Shown piece after piece: positions 26,170-35,288 of a stretch of DNA of 64,000 nt. The notes beneath the pieces are model-generated. The model ran no database searches. It was not told where the DNA came from and saw only the letters and a list, made by a program, of their open reading frames with translations. The stretch is taken from contig NZ_JACVHC010000004.1 in the NCBI RefSeq assembly GCF_017976235.1, positions 636,553-700,552 on the forward strand, written 5' to 3'. Position 1 is the stretch's first letter. Every line of letters starts with the position of its first letter. This stretch comes from Pseudomonas anatoliensis. GTDB lineage: Bacteria; Pseudomonadota; Gammaproteobacteria; Pseudomonadales; Pseudomonadaceae. The position numbers and the translations under genes were made by a program.

Positions 26170-28671
26170 ATGACCCGTTCCCCGTTCCGCCGTCTTGTGT
26201 TTGGCACCTTGCGCCGACTGTTGTATCTCTGGGTTCGCTCGGAGACCATCAACCAGTCGTCGTTCACCCTCAACCTCGACCGCAGTCGTCCGGTGTTCTA
26301 CGTCCTGCAAAATCCTTCGCTGACCGATCTGGCCGTGCTCGACACCGAGTGCACCAAGGCCGGCCTGCCACGGCCGGTGCTGCCGGTGTCGGTGGGTAAT
26401 CTGCTGGAGCCGGCCGCGTTCTTCTACCTGACGCCGGACCCGGACTGGCTCGGCCGCCAGGACAAACGCGGCGCGCCGCCGACGCTGACGCGACTCGTCA
26501 GCGCGCTGAGCCAGAACGCCGCCGAAGACGCGCAGATCATTCCGGTCAGCGTGTTCTGGGGCCAGTCGCCGGACAGCGAATCGAGCCCGTGGAAACTGCT
26601 GTTTGCCGACAGTTGGGCAGTCACAGGGCGCTTGCGTCGCCTGCTGAGCATCATGATTCTCGGGCGCAAGACCCGCGTGCAATTCTCCGCGCCGATCCAC
26701 CTGCGCGAACTGATCGATCACAACAAGGGCCACGAGCGCACTGTGCGCATGGCCCAGCGAATCCTGCGCGTGCACTTCCGCAATCTAAAAGCGGCGGTCA
26801 TCGGCCCGGACATTTCCCACCGCCGTAACCTCGTCAAAGGCCTGCTCAACCAGCCATTGGTCAAGCAAGCGATCCTCGACGAAGCCGAACGCGAAAACAT
26901 CTCGCCGGAAAAAGCCAAGGCCCAGGCCCTGCGCTATGGCAACGAGATCGCCTCGGACTACACCTACACCGCGATCCGCTTTCTCGAAGTGGTGCTGAGC
27001 TGGTTCTGGAACAAAATCTACGACGGCATCAAGGTCAACCACATCGAAGGCGTGCAGAAAGTCGCGCAGGGTCACGAAGTGATCTACGTGCCGTGCCACC
27101 GCAGCCACATCGACTACTTGCTGTTGTCGTACTTGCTGTTCCGCAACGGCCTGACCCCGCCGCACATCGCCGCCGGGATCAACCTGAACATGCCGGTGAT
27201 CGGCAGCCTGCTGCGTCGTGGCGGCGCGTTCTTCATGCGCCGCACATTCAAGGGCAATCCGCTGTACACCTCGGTGTTCAACGAATACCTGCACACGCTG
27301 TTCACCAAGGGTTTCCCGGTCGAGTACTTCGTCGAGGGCGGCCGCTCGCGCACGGGGCGCATGCTGCAACCGAAAACCGGGATGCTCGCGATCACGATGC
27401 GCAGTTTCCTGCGCTCATCGCGCATGCCAATTGTGTTCGTGCCGGTGTACATCGGTTACGAGCGGGTGCTGGAAGGTCGCACCTACCTCGGTGAACTGCG
27501 CGGCGCGAGCAAGAAGAAAGAGTCGATCTTCGACATCTTCAAAGTCATCGGCGCACTCAAGCAGCGCTTCGGTCAGGTCGCGGTCAACTTCGGCGAGCCG
27601 ATCAAACTGGCGGAATTCCTCGACAGCGAGCAGCCGGACTGGCGCCAGCAGGAACTCGGCCCGCAATTCAAACCGGCGTGGCTCAACGAAACCACCAATC
27701 GCCTAGGCGAGAAAGTCGCGCAGCATCTGAACGAAGCGGCGGCGATCAACCCGGTGAACCTGGTGGCGCTCGCCCTTCTGTCGACCACACGCCTGGCGCT
27801 GGACGATCGGGCCATGGCGCGCGTGCTGGATCTGTATCTGGCGCTGCTGCGCAAGGTTCCCTACTCGCCGCACACCACGTTGCCCGAAGGCGATGGCCGC
27901 GCGCTGATCGAGCATGTGAAGGACATGGACCTGCTGTCCGAGCAGAACGATGCGCTGGGCAAGATTCTCTATCTCGACGAGCAAAATGCCGTCCTGATGA
28001 CCTATTACCGCAACAACGTGCTGCACATCTTCGCGCTGCCGTCGCTGCTGGCGAGCTTCTTCCAGAGCACCTCGCGCATGAGCCGCGAACAGATCCTGCG
28101 CTACACCCGTGCCCTGTATCCGTACCTGCAATCGGAGTTGTTCATCCGCTGGACGCTGGACGAACTCGACGCCGTGGTCGATCAGTGGCTGGAAGCGTTT
28201 GTCGAGCAAGGTCTGCTGCGCTTCGAGAAAGAGGTGTACATGCGCCCGGCGCCAAGTTCGCGGCACTTTGTGTTGCTGACCCTGCTGTCGAAAAGCATCG
28301 CGCAGACCTTGCAGCGCTTCTACATGACCGTGTCGCTGCTGCTCAACGCCGGGCAGAACACCATCAGCGCCGAAGAACTGGAAGACCTGTGCACCGTCAT
28401 GGCCCAGCGCCTGTCGATCCTGCACGGCCTCAACGCCCCGGAATTCTTCGACAAAAGCCTGTTCCGCCATTTCATCCAGACCCTGCTCGACCTCGACGTT
28501 TTGCGTCGCGACGACGCTGGCAAACTGAGCTACCACGAACTGCTCGGCGAACTGGCCGAAGGCGCGGCCAAACGCGTGTTGCCGGCGGAGATTCGCTTGT
28601 CGATCCGTCAGGTGGCGCTGCATCGCAGTGAAGATGCGGCCGACCAGACCACCACTCAGCCCGAAGCCTGA
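26170..28671 (+). CDS. plsB: Glycerol-3-phosphate 1-O-acyltransferase
   Basis: Membrane-associated enzyme that puts the first acyl chain on glycerol-3-phosphate; its pathway product later reaches CdsA (2998). It has 833 residues, the large PlsB type. The HX4D active-site motif is in CHRSHIDYLLLSY near residue 310. The glycerophosphate-binding VEYFVEGGRSRTGR motif follows about 85 residues later, then MPIVFVPVYIGYERV. The ribosome-binding site is poor. Located between the cold-shock gene and a lipoprotein gene. Confidence 0.95.
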   Translation: MTRSPFRRLVFGTLRRLLYLWVRSETINQSSFTLNLDRSRPVFYVLQNPSLTDLAVLDTECTKAGLPRPVLPVSVGNLLEPAAFFYLTPDPDWLGRQDKRGAPPTLTRLVSALSQNAAEDAQIIPVSVFWGQSPDSESSPWKLLFADSWAVTGRLRRLLSIMILGRKTRVQFSAPIHLRELIDHNKGHERTVRMAQRILRVHFRNLKAAVIGPDISHRRNLVKGLLNQPLVKQAILDEAERENISPEKAKAQALRYGNEIASDYTYTAIRFLEVVLSWFWNKIYDGIKVNHIEGVQKVAQGHEVIYVPCHRSHIDYLLLSYLLFRNGLTPPHIAAGINLNMPVIGSLLRRGGAFFMRRTFKGNPLYTSVFNEYLHTLFTKGFPVEYFVEGGRSRTGRMLQPKTGMLAITMRSFLRSSRMPIVFVPVYIGYERVLEGRTYLGELRGASKKKESIFDIFKVIGALKQRFGQVAVNFGEPIKLAEFLDSEQPDWRQQELGPQFKPAWLNETTNRLGEKVAQHLNEAAAINPVNLVALALLSTTRLALDDRAMARVLDLYLALLRKVPYSPHTTLPEGDGRALIEHVKDMDLLSEQNDALGKILYLDEQNAVLMTYYRNNVLHIFALPSLLASFFQSTSRMSREQILRYTRALYPYLQSELFIRWTLDELDAVVDQWLEAFVEQGLLRFEKEVYMRPAPSSRHFVLLTLLSKSIAQTLQRFYMTVSLLLNAGQNTISAEELEDLCTVMAQRLSILHGLNAPEFFDKSLFRHFIQTLLDLDVLRRDDAGKLSYHELLGELAEGAAKRVLPAEIRLSIRQVALHRSEDAADQTTTQPEA

Positions 28672-28679
28672 TGAAAGCC

Positions 28680-28769
28680 TGTAGGAGTGAGCCTGCTCGC
28701 GAAGGCGTCGTGTCAGTCGCCGTCACTGTCGTCTGACACACCGCTATCGCGAGCAGGCTCGCTCCTACA
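28680..28769. repeat. REP doublet, GCTCGCGA family
   Basis: TGTAGGAGTGAGCCTGCTCG at the left and its near-complement ending CTCGCTCCTACA at the right begin 9 bp after plsB and end 18 bp before the next gene. One base of the right arm differs (CTCGCT for CTCACT). Confidence 0.9.
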
Positions 28770-28786
28770 ATTGAAAGGAGAACACC

Positions 28787-29185
28787 ATGAAAAAACTGAC
28801 CATTCTCGCAGCCGCCACGCTGCTCAGCGCCTGCCAATCGACCACGCCCGCCGGCAAGGCCAGCCTCGACGGTGAGGTGTTCTACCTGCAACGCATCGCC
28901 CTGCCACCGAGCGCGACCCTGAGCGTGAGCCTGCAAGACGTGTCGCTGGCCGACGCCCCGGCCGTGGTGCTCGATGAACAGAAAGGCCTGGTCAAGGGTC
29001 AGGTGCCTCTGCCTTTTCACTTGACCTACGATCCGGCGCAAGTCAAACCCGGCCACCGCTATTCGGTCAGCGCACGCATCGAGGTCAACGGTGAACTGAT
29101 GTTCATCACCACCGAAAACCACGCCGTGCAACTCGACGGCAACGATCCGCAGCCGCTGAAAATCCGCGTCGACGCCATTCGCTAA
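28787..29185 (+). CDS. YbaY-family lipoprotein
   Basis: Lipoprotein of 132 residues. The lipobox LLSAC places the lipidated Cys at 16, followed by QSTTPAGKAS; there is no Asp at +2, so outer-membrane sorting is likely. The rest is a single beta-rich domain (SLDGEVFYLQRIALPPSATL, PLPFHLTYD) of the YbaY/YscW-like family, whose members are periplasmic beta-sandwich proteins of uncertain role. GAAAGGAGAA precedes the ATG. The next gene follows after 21 bp, so they are probably co-transcribed. Confidence 0.85.
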   Translation: MKKLTILAAATLLSACQSTTPAGKASLDGEVFYLQRIALPPSATLSVSLQDVSLADAPAVVLDEQKGLVKGQVPLPFHLTYDPAQVKPGHRYSVSARIEVNGELMFITTENHAVQLDGNDPQPLKIRVDAIR

Positions 29186-29206
29186 TTGCCTACCAAGGAA
29201 GCTGCC

Positions 29207-29896
29207 ATGTTCCGCCCTACCCTTCGCTTCGCCGGCCTGTGCGCGGGCCTGATGATCTCCGCCAACGTACTGGCGCTGTCGCTCGCCGACCTGTCGCAGC
29301 AAGACGCCACCGGCGGCCTCAAGGACGCCCTGACCCAAGGCGCGCAACTGGCCGTCAAACAACTCGGTACCCCGGGCGGTTTCTCCAACAACCCTGACGT
29401 GAAAATCGAACTACCGGGCAAACTCGGCAAAGCCGCCAGCAAGATGAAAGCCTTCGGCATGGGCGCCCAGGTCGAAGAGCTGGAAACCGCCATGAACAAA
29501 GCCGCGGAAACTGCCGTAACCCAGGCCCAGCCGATCCTCGTCGACGCCGTGAAGAAAATGAGCGTCTCCGACGCCAAAGGCATCCTCAGCGGCGGCACCG
29601 ACTCGGCCACCCAATACCTGGACAAATCCAGCCGCGAACAGATCCGCGCCAAATTCCTGCCCATCGTCAAACAAGCCACCGACAAAGTTGGCGTGGCACA
29701 GAAATACAACGCCTTCGCCGGCCAGGCCGCGACTTTCGGCGTTGTCGACGCGAAAAGTGCCAACGTCGAAAACTACGTCACCGAGCAAGCGCTCAACGGC
29801 TTGTTCGAAATGATCGGCAAGCAGGAAGAAACTATTCGCAAGAACCCGGCTGCTGCGGCGACGGGGCTGGCGAAGAAGGTGTTCGGGACGCTCTAA
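29207..29896 (+). CDS. DUF4197 periplasmic protein
   Basis: Protein of 229 residues with a signal peptide ending near NVLA-LSLADLSQ, then a soluble helical Ala/Lys-rich domain with DATGGLKDALTQGAQLAVKQLG and the conserved ILSGGTDSATQYLDKSSREQI block. This matches DUF4197, a periplasmic family of unknown function. The ATG at 29207 is chosen for its AAGGAAG ribosome-binding site and because the signal peptide begins there. The terminator at 29911 closes the unit. Confidence 0.85.
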   Translation: MFRPTLRFAGLCAGLMISANVLALSLADLSQQDATGGLKDALTQGAQLAVKQLGTPGGFSNNPDVKIELPGKLGKAASKMKAFGMGAQVEELETAMNKAAETAVTQAQPILVDAVKKMSVSDAKGILSGGTDSATQYLDKSSREQIRAKFLPIVKQATDKVGVAQKYNAFAGQAATFGVVDAKSANVENYVTEQALNGLFEMIGKQEETIRKNPAAAATGLAKKVFGTL

Positions 29897-29910
29897 ACTC
29901 CCCTCCCAAC

Positions 29911-29950
29911 AAAAAGCCCGCTGACCTTCACAGGTCCAGCGGGCTTTTTT
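29911..29950 (+). terminator. Intrinsic terminator after the DUF4197 gene
   Basis: The stem AAAAAGCCCGCTG/CAGCGGGCTTTTT has an inner ACCT/AGGT pairing (one bulged C) and a six-T end. It begins 14 bp past the stop codon. It is close to ideal in form. Confidence 0.92.
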
Positions 29951-29969
29951 ATGGTTGATATCGCACCCA

Positions 29970-30062
29970 TGTAGGAGCTGCCGAAGGCTGCGATCTTTTG
30001 ATCTGGGTTTTAACTTTCAGAAACTCAAAGTCAAAAGATCGCAGCCTTCGGCAGCTCCTACA
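29970..30062. repeat. REP doublet, CTGCGATC family
   Basis: TGTAGGAGCTGCCGAAGGCT at the left and its complement ending CAGCTCCTACA at the right immediately follow the terminator at 29911. First of a chain of repeats filling the gap to 31006. The stretch 30063-30220 that follows holds no recognisable element. Confidence 0.92.
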
Positions 30063-30220
30063 GAGGAGTCAATACATCCGCGATAGTTTGGTTACCTGGC
30101 AAACCGCCACTGCGAGGATGCCAACGCTCGAAGTCCTCGGTATGCAGATAACAACGCCCATCCTTCACCGGCGTATTTCGCAATAACAGACTGATCGCAA
30201 TGTAGCGAACGCTGCGAAAC

Positions 30221-30249
30221 CGCCTTCGCGAGCAGGCTCGCTCCCACAG
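30221..30249. repeat. Solo REP, GCTCGCGA family
   Basis: A single unpaired half (CGCCTTCGCGAGCAGGCTCG then CTCCCACA). No partner in inverted orientation lies nearby. Confidence 0.75.
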
Positions 30250-30290
30250 TGGATTGAGTACATCACGTGGAGATTGAGCGGCTGGCGGAC

Positions 30291-30317
30291 GCCATCGCTG
30301 GCAAGCCAGCTCCCACA
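30291..30317. repeat. Solo REP, GCTGGCAAGCCAGC family
   Basis: A single half (GCCATCGCTGGCAAGCCAGC then TCCCACA), the same family as the doublet at 48456-48545, lying among GCTCGCGA-type copies. Confidence 0.75.
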
Positions 30318-30370
30318 ATTTCGGCGCGTGCACTCAGGCAGAGATTGGGTGGCTGTGAGGGTGTCATCGC

Positions 30371-30602
30371 GAGCAGGCTCACTCCTACAGTTGGATCGCG
30401 TACGTCTGAAAGAAACACGTCCGCAGTCAGGCCGCCTTCGCGAGCAGGCTCACTCCTACAGTTGGATCGCGTACGTCTGAAAGAAACACGTCGGCAGGCA
30501 GGCCGCCTTCGCGAGCAGGCTCACTCCTACAGTTGGATCGCGTACGTCTGAAAGAAACACGTCCGCAGTCTGGCCGCCTTCGCGAGCAGGCTCACTCCCA
30601 CA
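30371..30602 (+). repeat. 71-bp direct tandem array containing REP halves
   Basis: GAGCAGGCTCACTCC recurs at 30371, 30442, 30513 and 30584, a period of exactly 71 bp. There are three complete units and a partial fourth. Each unit is a GCTCGCGA-type REP half followed by an unrelated tail beginning TTGGATCGCGTACGTCTGAA. Units differ only at a few positions (GTCCGCAGTCAGG, GTCGGCAGGCAGG, GTCCGCAGTCTGG). 71 is not a multiple of three and no gene is supported here. Confidence 0.93.
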
Positions 30603-30689
30603 GGAAAGCAAAAGCAAAAAAGCACCCGCTTCGCTTCTCACCACTCAACAGGATGAGCGTTAGCTCGGCTGCGGCTTTTGATCTGCTGG

Positions 30690-30965
30690 CCCCTTCGGCA
30701 GGCTGAGTGGAGGGATTGATCCGGGGGGTGGGCGCGTAGCGCCGTTCGACGAAGTCGAATACATCGAAAGGAGGTGCAGCGAAGCAAACCGGAAGCGATG
30801 CCCCCGGATCAATTCCGGAGCGAAGGAACCCCGAGCCCCAGCGAGCGGGCCGAACGCCGGGGCCCAGACCTTTGGTTCCTTTGGGGCGTTTGCCAAAGGG
30901 ACTCGCTGTAAGAGCGAAACCGCCAGCGGCAACACCCGCAGAAACGGATATTCACCCAAAACCCC
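30690..30965. repeat. Probable long dispersed non-coding repeat (boundaries approximate)
   Basis: G/C-rich block downstream of the efflux operon with internal complementary segments (GATCCGGGGG... and ...CCCCCGGATC; CGTTTGCCAAAGGGACTCGC). It resembles from memory an element found many times in P. fluorescens-group genomes, often misannotated as the tail of small proteins. Only one copy is in the window, so its repeated nature cannot be shown here. Bases 30603-30689 and 30966-31006 hold nothing else recognisable. Confidence 0.5.
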
Positions 30966-31006
30966 CAGAGCATGGTCGGCCCAAAGGCCGCCAAGCCCCA
31001 AGAAGA

Positions 31007-34000
31007 TCACCCCTCCCGACGAACCCTGAACCAAGCCGCATACAACGCCGGCAAAAACAAAAGCGTCAACGCCGTAGCCACAATCAACCCGCCCATGATC
31101 GCCACCGCCATCGGCCCAAAAAACACACTGCGCGACAACGGAATCATCGCCAGCACCGCCGCCAATGCCGTCAGCACAATCGGCCGAAAACGCCGCACCG
31201 TCGCCTCGATAATCGCCTGCCAAGGCCTCAGCCCCGAGGCGATATCCTGCTCGATCTGATCCACCAGAATCACCGAATTGCGCATGATCATCCCCGACAG
31301 CGCGATCGTCCCCAGCATCGCCACAAACCCGAACGGCTGACGGAACACCATTAGAAACAGCACCACCCCGATCAACCCCAACGGCGCCGTCAAAAACACC
31401 ATCGCCGTGCGCGAGAAGCTACGCAGTTGCACCATCAGCAAGGTCAGCACCACAACGATGAACATCGGCACCCCGGCATTCACCGACGCCTGCCCGCGCG
31501 CAGAATCCTCCACCGTACCGCCGACATCCAACAGATAACCGTCCGGCAATTCAGCGCGAATCGGATCAAGCGTCGGCATGATCTGCTTCACCAGCGTCGC
31601 CGGCTGCTCCTTGCCATAAATGTCCGCACGCACGGTCACGTTCGGCAGACGATTACGGTGCCAGATGATGCCTTCTTCAAAACCATATTCGAGCGTGGCG
31701 ACCTGCGACAACGCCACGCTGCGACCGTTATCAGTCGGTACCGCCAGGCTCGGCAACAACGACAATTCAGTGCGCTCATGCACCGTGCCGCGCAGCAGAA
31801 TCTCGATCAATTCATTGTCTTCGCGATACTGACTGACACTCGATCCGGTCAACGAACTCTGCAGGAATTTCGCCAGATTGGCGGTGCTCACCCCAAGTGC
31901 CCGAGCGCGATCCTGATCGATGTTCAGGTACACAACCTTGCTCGGTTCTTCCCAATCCAGATGCACATTGGCCACATGCGGATTCTCGCGAACCTTGGCC
32001 GCCACTTTGCGCGCCAGTGCGCGGACTTCTTCGATGTGTTCACCGGTGATGCGGAACTGCACCGGATAGCCAACCGGCGGGCCGTTTTCCAGACGCGTGA
32101 CTCGCGAACGCAGTGCCGGGAATTGCTCGTTGAGCGTGCTGATCAGCCAGCCCCGCAGCGCTTCACGCTCCTCGATGTTTTTTGCCAACACGACAAACTG
32201 GGCGAAGCTCGCCGCCGGCAGTTGCTGATCCAGCGGCAAGTAGAAACGCGGTGATCCGGTGCCGACATATGCCACATAGTTGTCGATACCGGCGTGCTCC
32301 TTGAGCATCGCTTCCAGGCGTTTGACTTCGCCAGTGGTATTGGCCAGCGACGCACCCTCGGCCAGTTTCAGATCGACCATCAATTCCAGCCGATTGGAGG
32401 CCGGGAAGAACTGCTGCGGCACGAAACGGAACAACACCACCGAGGCGATAAACAGCCCGACCGTCAGCACGATCACGGTTTTGCGATGCGACACGCACCA
32501 CTCCACCAAACGCCGAACCCGCTGATAAAACGGTGTGCCATACGGGTCCGCCTGACCATCGGCAGTGCCGTGTTTGGCCGCATGAATTTTCGCCAGATCC
32601 GGCAGGAGTTTTTCCCCCAGATACGGCACGAACACCACCGCCGCCACCCATGAAGCGAGCAACGCAATCGTCACGACCTGAAAGATCGAGCGGGTGTATT
32701 CACCCGTACCGGACTGCGCAGTGGCAATCGGCAGGAAGCCTGCAGCGGTGATCAGCGTACCGGTGAGCATCGGGAACGCGGTGCTGGTCCAGGCGTAGCT
32801 GGCCGCGCGAATCCGATCGAAGCCCTGCTCCATTTTGATCGCCATCATTTCCACGGCAATGATCGCGTCATCCACCAGTAGCCCCAGCGCCAGCACCAGC
32901 GCACCGAGGGAGATTTTGTGCAGGCCGATGCCGAGGTAATACATGCAGGCGAAGGTCATCGCCAGCACCAGCGGAATAGTCAGCGCCACGACCATGCCGG
33001 TGCGCACGCCAAGGGAGAAGAAACTCACCAGCAACACGATCGCCAGCGCCTCGACCAACACTTGAACAAACTCGCCAACCCCGGTTTTTACCGCTGCTGG
33101 CTGGTCGGAGACTTTGCGCAATTGCATGCCGGCCGGAAGGTTTTTTTGGATCCGCGAGAACTCGCCTTCCAGTGCCTTGCCGAGCACCAAAATGTCGCCG
33201 CCGTCCTTCATCGCCACGGCCAGACCAATCGCGTCTTCAGCCATGAAGCGCATGCGCGGCGCCGGCGGATCGTTGAAACCGCGCCGCACGTCAGCGACAT
33301 CGGAGATACGGAACGTCCGGTCACCGACGCGGATCGGGAAGTTCTTGATCTCGTCGACTGTCTGAAAATTCCCCGTGACCCGTAGCTGCAAGCGCTCGCT
33401 GCCCGTCTCGAAGAAGCCAGCGGTGGACACCGCGTTCTGCTCTTCCAGCGCCTGTTGCACCGCCGCCAGCGGTAAACCAAGAGTGGCGAGTTTGACGTTG
33501 GACAGCTCGACCCAGATCTTCTCGTCCTGCAAACCAAGCAAGTCGACCTTGCCGACATCCTTGACCCGTTGCAGTTGAATCTGAATGCGGTCGGCGTAAT
33601 CCTTGAGCACGGCGTAGTCGAAACCGTCGCCGGTCAGTGCGTAGATATTGCCGAAGGTGGTGCCAAATTCATCGTTGAAGAACGGCCCCTGAATCCCCGG
33701 CGGCAAGGTCTGGCGAATGTCGCTGACCTTTTTGCGCACCTGATACCAGAGATCGGGAATGTCTTTGGAATGCATCGAATCGCGAGCAATGAACGTGACC
33801 TGAGATTCGCCGGGACGCGAGAAGGAAACGATGCGTTCGTACTCGCCGGTTTCCATCAGTTTCTTTTCGATGCGCTCGGTCACCTGACGCGAAACTTCCT
33901 CTGCCGTCGCGCCCGGCCAGCGGGTCTGGATGACCATGGCTTTGAAGGTGAAAGGCGGGTCTTCGCTCTGGCCGAGCTTGGTGTAGGACAACGCACCAAC

Positions 34001-34075
34001 GATGGCCAGCAAAAGCATCAGGAACAGTACGATCTGGCGATTACGCAGCGCCCATTCGGAAAGGTTGAAGCGCAT
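31007..34075 (-). CDS. mexK: RND efflux transporter, inner-membrane pump (MexK-like)
   Basis: Proton-driven trimeric pump of 1022 residues, full length for the HAE-RND family. The first helix follows the N-terminal MRFNLSEWALRNRQIVLFLM. Two large periplasmic loops alternate with two blocks of membrane helices. TM4 carries the paired Asp of the proton relay in LGLLVDDAIIAVEMM (about residue 400). It is 6 bp downstream of the adaptor gene. Neighbourhood (mexL-like repressor, rsmJ) matches PAO1 mexJK-mexL, from which the symbol is taken. No outer-membrane channel gene is present, as in mexJK, so an external OprM/OpmH-like partner is expected. Confidence 0.85.
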   Translation of the reverse strand: MRFNLSEWALRNRQIVLFLMLLLAIVGALSYTKLGQSEDPPFTFKAMVIQTRWPGATAEEVSRQVTERIEKKLMETGEYERIVSFSRPGESQVTFIARDSMHSKDIPDLWYQVRKKVSDIRQTLPPGIQGPFFNDEFGTTFGNIYALTGDGFDYAVLKDYADRIQIQLQRVKDVGKVDLLGLQDEKIWVELSNVKLATLGLPLAAVQQALEEQNAVSTAGFFETGSERLQLRVTGNFQTVDEIKNFPIRVGDRTFRISDVADVRRGFNDPPAPRMRFMAEDAIGLAVAMKDGGDILVLGKALEGEFSRIQKNLPAGMQLRKVSDQPAAVKTGVGEFVQVLVEALAIVLLVSFFSLGVRTGMVVALTIPLVLAMTFACMYYLGIGLHKISLGALVLALGLLVDDAIIAVEMMAIKMEQGFDRIRAASYAWTSTAFPMLTGTLITAAGFLPIATAQSGTGEYTRSIFQVVTIALLASWVAAVVFVPYLGEKLLPDLAKIHAAKHGTADGQADPYGTPFYQRVRRLVEWCVSHRKTVIVLTVGLFIASVVLFRFVPQQFFPASNRLELMVDLKLAEGASLANTTGEVKRLEAMLKEHAGIDNYVAYVGTGSPRFYLPLDQQLPAASFAQFVVLAKNIEEREALRGWLISTLNEQFPALRSRVTRLENGPPVGYPVQFRITGEHIEEVRALARKVAAKVRENPHVANVHLDWEEPSKVVYLNIDQDRARALGVSTANLAKFLQSSLTGSSVSQYREDNELIEILLRGTVHERTELSLLPSLAVPTDNGRSVALSQVATLEYGFEEGIIWHRNRLPNVTVRADIYGKEQPATLVKQIMPTLDPIRAELPDGYLLDVGGTVEDSARGQASVNAGVPMFIVVVLTLLMVQLRSFSRTAMVFLTAPLGLIGVVLFLMVFRQPFGFVAMLGTIALSGMIMRNSVILVDQIEQDIASGLRPWQAIIEATVRRFRPIVLTALAAVLAMIPLSRSVFFGPMAVAIMGGLIVATALTLLFLPALYAAWFRVRREG

Positions 34076-34081
34076 CGGGGC

Positions 34082-35194
34082 TTACTCCTTGTCCGCCAGA
34101 TTGACCACACGGTTGGAGCGATCCACGGGGCGCACCTGCTGCCCTTCGAGCAGGACATGCACGCCTGCGGCGACCACCCAATCACTGGCGTTCAAGCCTT
34201 CGAGCACCGGCACGACTTTCTCGCCAAACGGGCCGACACGCACCGGAGTTTTCTTCAATGTGTTGTTGGCGCCAACGACCCAGACGTAGGTCGCGCCATT
34301 TTCAGCGGTCAGCGCCGAGAGCGGCACCGACAGCGACACGGCATCGGCCGATTGCACGAACACCCGGGCGCTCTGGCCCAGTTCGGCCGGGACCTTGCCA
34401 CTGGTAAAAGAAATTCGCGCGGCGAAGGTACGGGATTTCGGATCGGCAGACGGCGACAGCTCTCGAATCTGCCCGGCGAAGCGCTGGTTCTGCTGGGTCC
34501 AGAGTTCGACCGTCACCGGTTGCCCGACCTTGAAGCGGCCGAAACTCTGCTCCGGCAGGCCGATCAGCACTTCACGTTCGCCATCGGTGGCGAGGGTGAA
34601 CACGGTTTGCCCGGCCGCGACCACTTGCCCGACTTCGACCGAACGCTTGGCCACCACGCCATCCTGTGGCGCGCGCAGCACGGCGTAACTGGCCTGGTTG
34701 GTCGAGACGTTGAATTCGGCTTTGATCTGCTTGAGGCGGGCTTCGCCGGAGCGATAGAGGTTTTCGGCGTTGTCGTACGCGGAGCGGCTGACCATCTGCC
34801 GATCCATCAGGGTTTTGTAGCGGTCGCGCTCGGCACGGACGAGGTTGAGATTGGCTTCAGCGGCGGAAACCTGAGCGCGGGTGGCTTCCAGTTGCAGGCG
34901 CACGTCCTGCGGATCGAGTTCGGCGAGGGGTTGGTCTGCCTTCACGCGCTGACCTTCGTCGACCAGTCGTCGGCTGACTTTGCCCCCTATGCGAAACGCC
35001 AGATCGGGTTCGTAGCGGGCACGCACCTCGCCCGGATAACTTTCCATCGCCTGCGCCGAAGGCTCAGGCTGCACCACCATGGCCGGTCGTACGGTGACTT
35101 GCGTCACCTCTTCCTGGCCGCACGCGGACAATAAAAAAACCAGACTGACTGGCAATGCAAATGGCCACGTGAGGTGCAGTGCATGGCGGAACAT
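34082..35194 (-). CDS. mexJ: RND efflux periplasmic adaptor lipoprotein (MexJ-like)
   Basis: Membrane-fusion protein of 370 residues that links the pump to an outer-membrane channel. Signal peptide with lipobox LLSAC (MFRHALHLTWPFALPVSLVF, then LLSACGQEE). A lipoyl/barrel-sandwich part (YEPDLAFRIGGKVSRRLVDEGQRVKADQPLAEL) flanks a helical hairpin (about residues 100-160), then beta-barrel and membrane-proximal domains. The ATG at 35194 is chosen because the signal peptide starts there and AAAGG lies 9 bp upstream; the frame open to 35356 would cross the divergent regulator. Confidence 0.87.
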   Translation of the reverse strand: MFRHALHLTWPFALPVSLVFLLSACGQEEVTQVTVRPAMVVQPEPSAQAMESYPGEVRARYEPDLAFRIGGKVSRRLVDEGQRVKADQPLAELDPQDVRLQLEATRAQVSAAEANLNLVRAERDRYKTLMDRQMVSRSAYDNAENLYRSGEARLKQIKAEFNVSTNQASYAVLRAPQDGVVAKRSVEVGQVVAAGQTVFTLATDGEREVLIGLPEQSFGRFKVGQPVTVELWTQQNQRFAGQIRELSPSADPKSRTFAARISFTSGKVPAELGQSARVFVQSADAVSLSVPLSALTAENGATYVWVVGANNTLKKTPVRVGPFGEKVVPVLEGLNASDWVVAAGVHVLLEGQQVRPVDRSNRVVNLADKE

Positions 35195-35228
35195 GATGAC
35201 GGACCTTTCGCTAATGGTGCTTGGAATA

Positions 35229-35275
35229 ATTATACTGGCGGGTATGTTATTAATAGCAAACTCACCAGTCCAGTA
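35229..35275. promoter_or_regulatory. Divergent mexJ/mexL control region with putative repressor operator
   Basis: The 94-bp gap contains a consensus -10 box TATAAT for mexJ on the minus strand (35234-35229). An overlapping inverted repeat pairs ACTGGCGGGT (35234-35243) with ACTCACCAGT (35260-35269, 8 of 10 pairing), and an outer pair TACTGG (35233-35238) / CCAGTA (35270-35275) brackets it. Repressor binding here would cover both promoters. The -35 boxes are weak. Assignment to the TetR protein is inferred from position. Confidence 0.55.
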
Positions 35276-35288
35276 ATAAAAGCGAAGA

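Noticed and set aside
30267..30551. Open frames across the repeat region encoding Arg/Ser-rich peptides with a repeated SRAGSLLQLDRVRLKET pattern.
   Set aside because: They are produced by REP and tandem repeat sequence, no ribosome-binding site, unit length not a multiple of three.
30371..30602. Possible CRISPR array (regular direct repeats).
   Set aside because: The whole 71-bp unit is repeated including what would be the spacer; there are no variable spacers and no cas genes.
30660..31223. 187-residue open frame overlapping the mexK end.
   Set aside because: Lies out of frame within the mexK C-terminus and the dispersed repeat; composition is repeat-derived.
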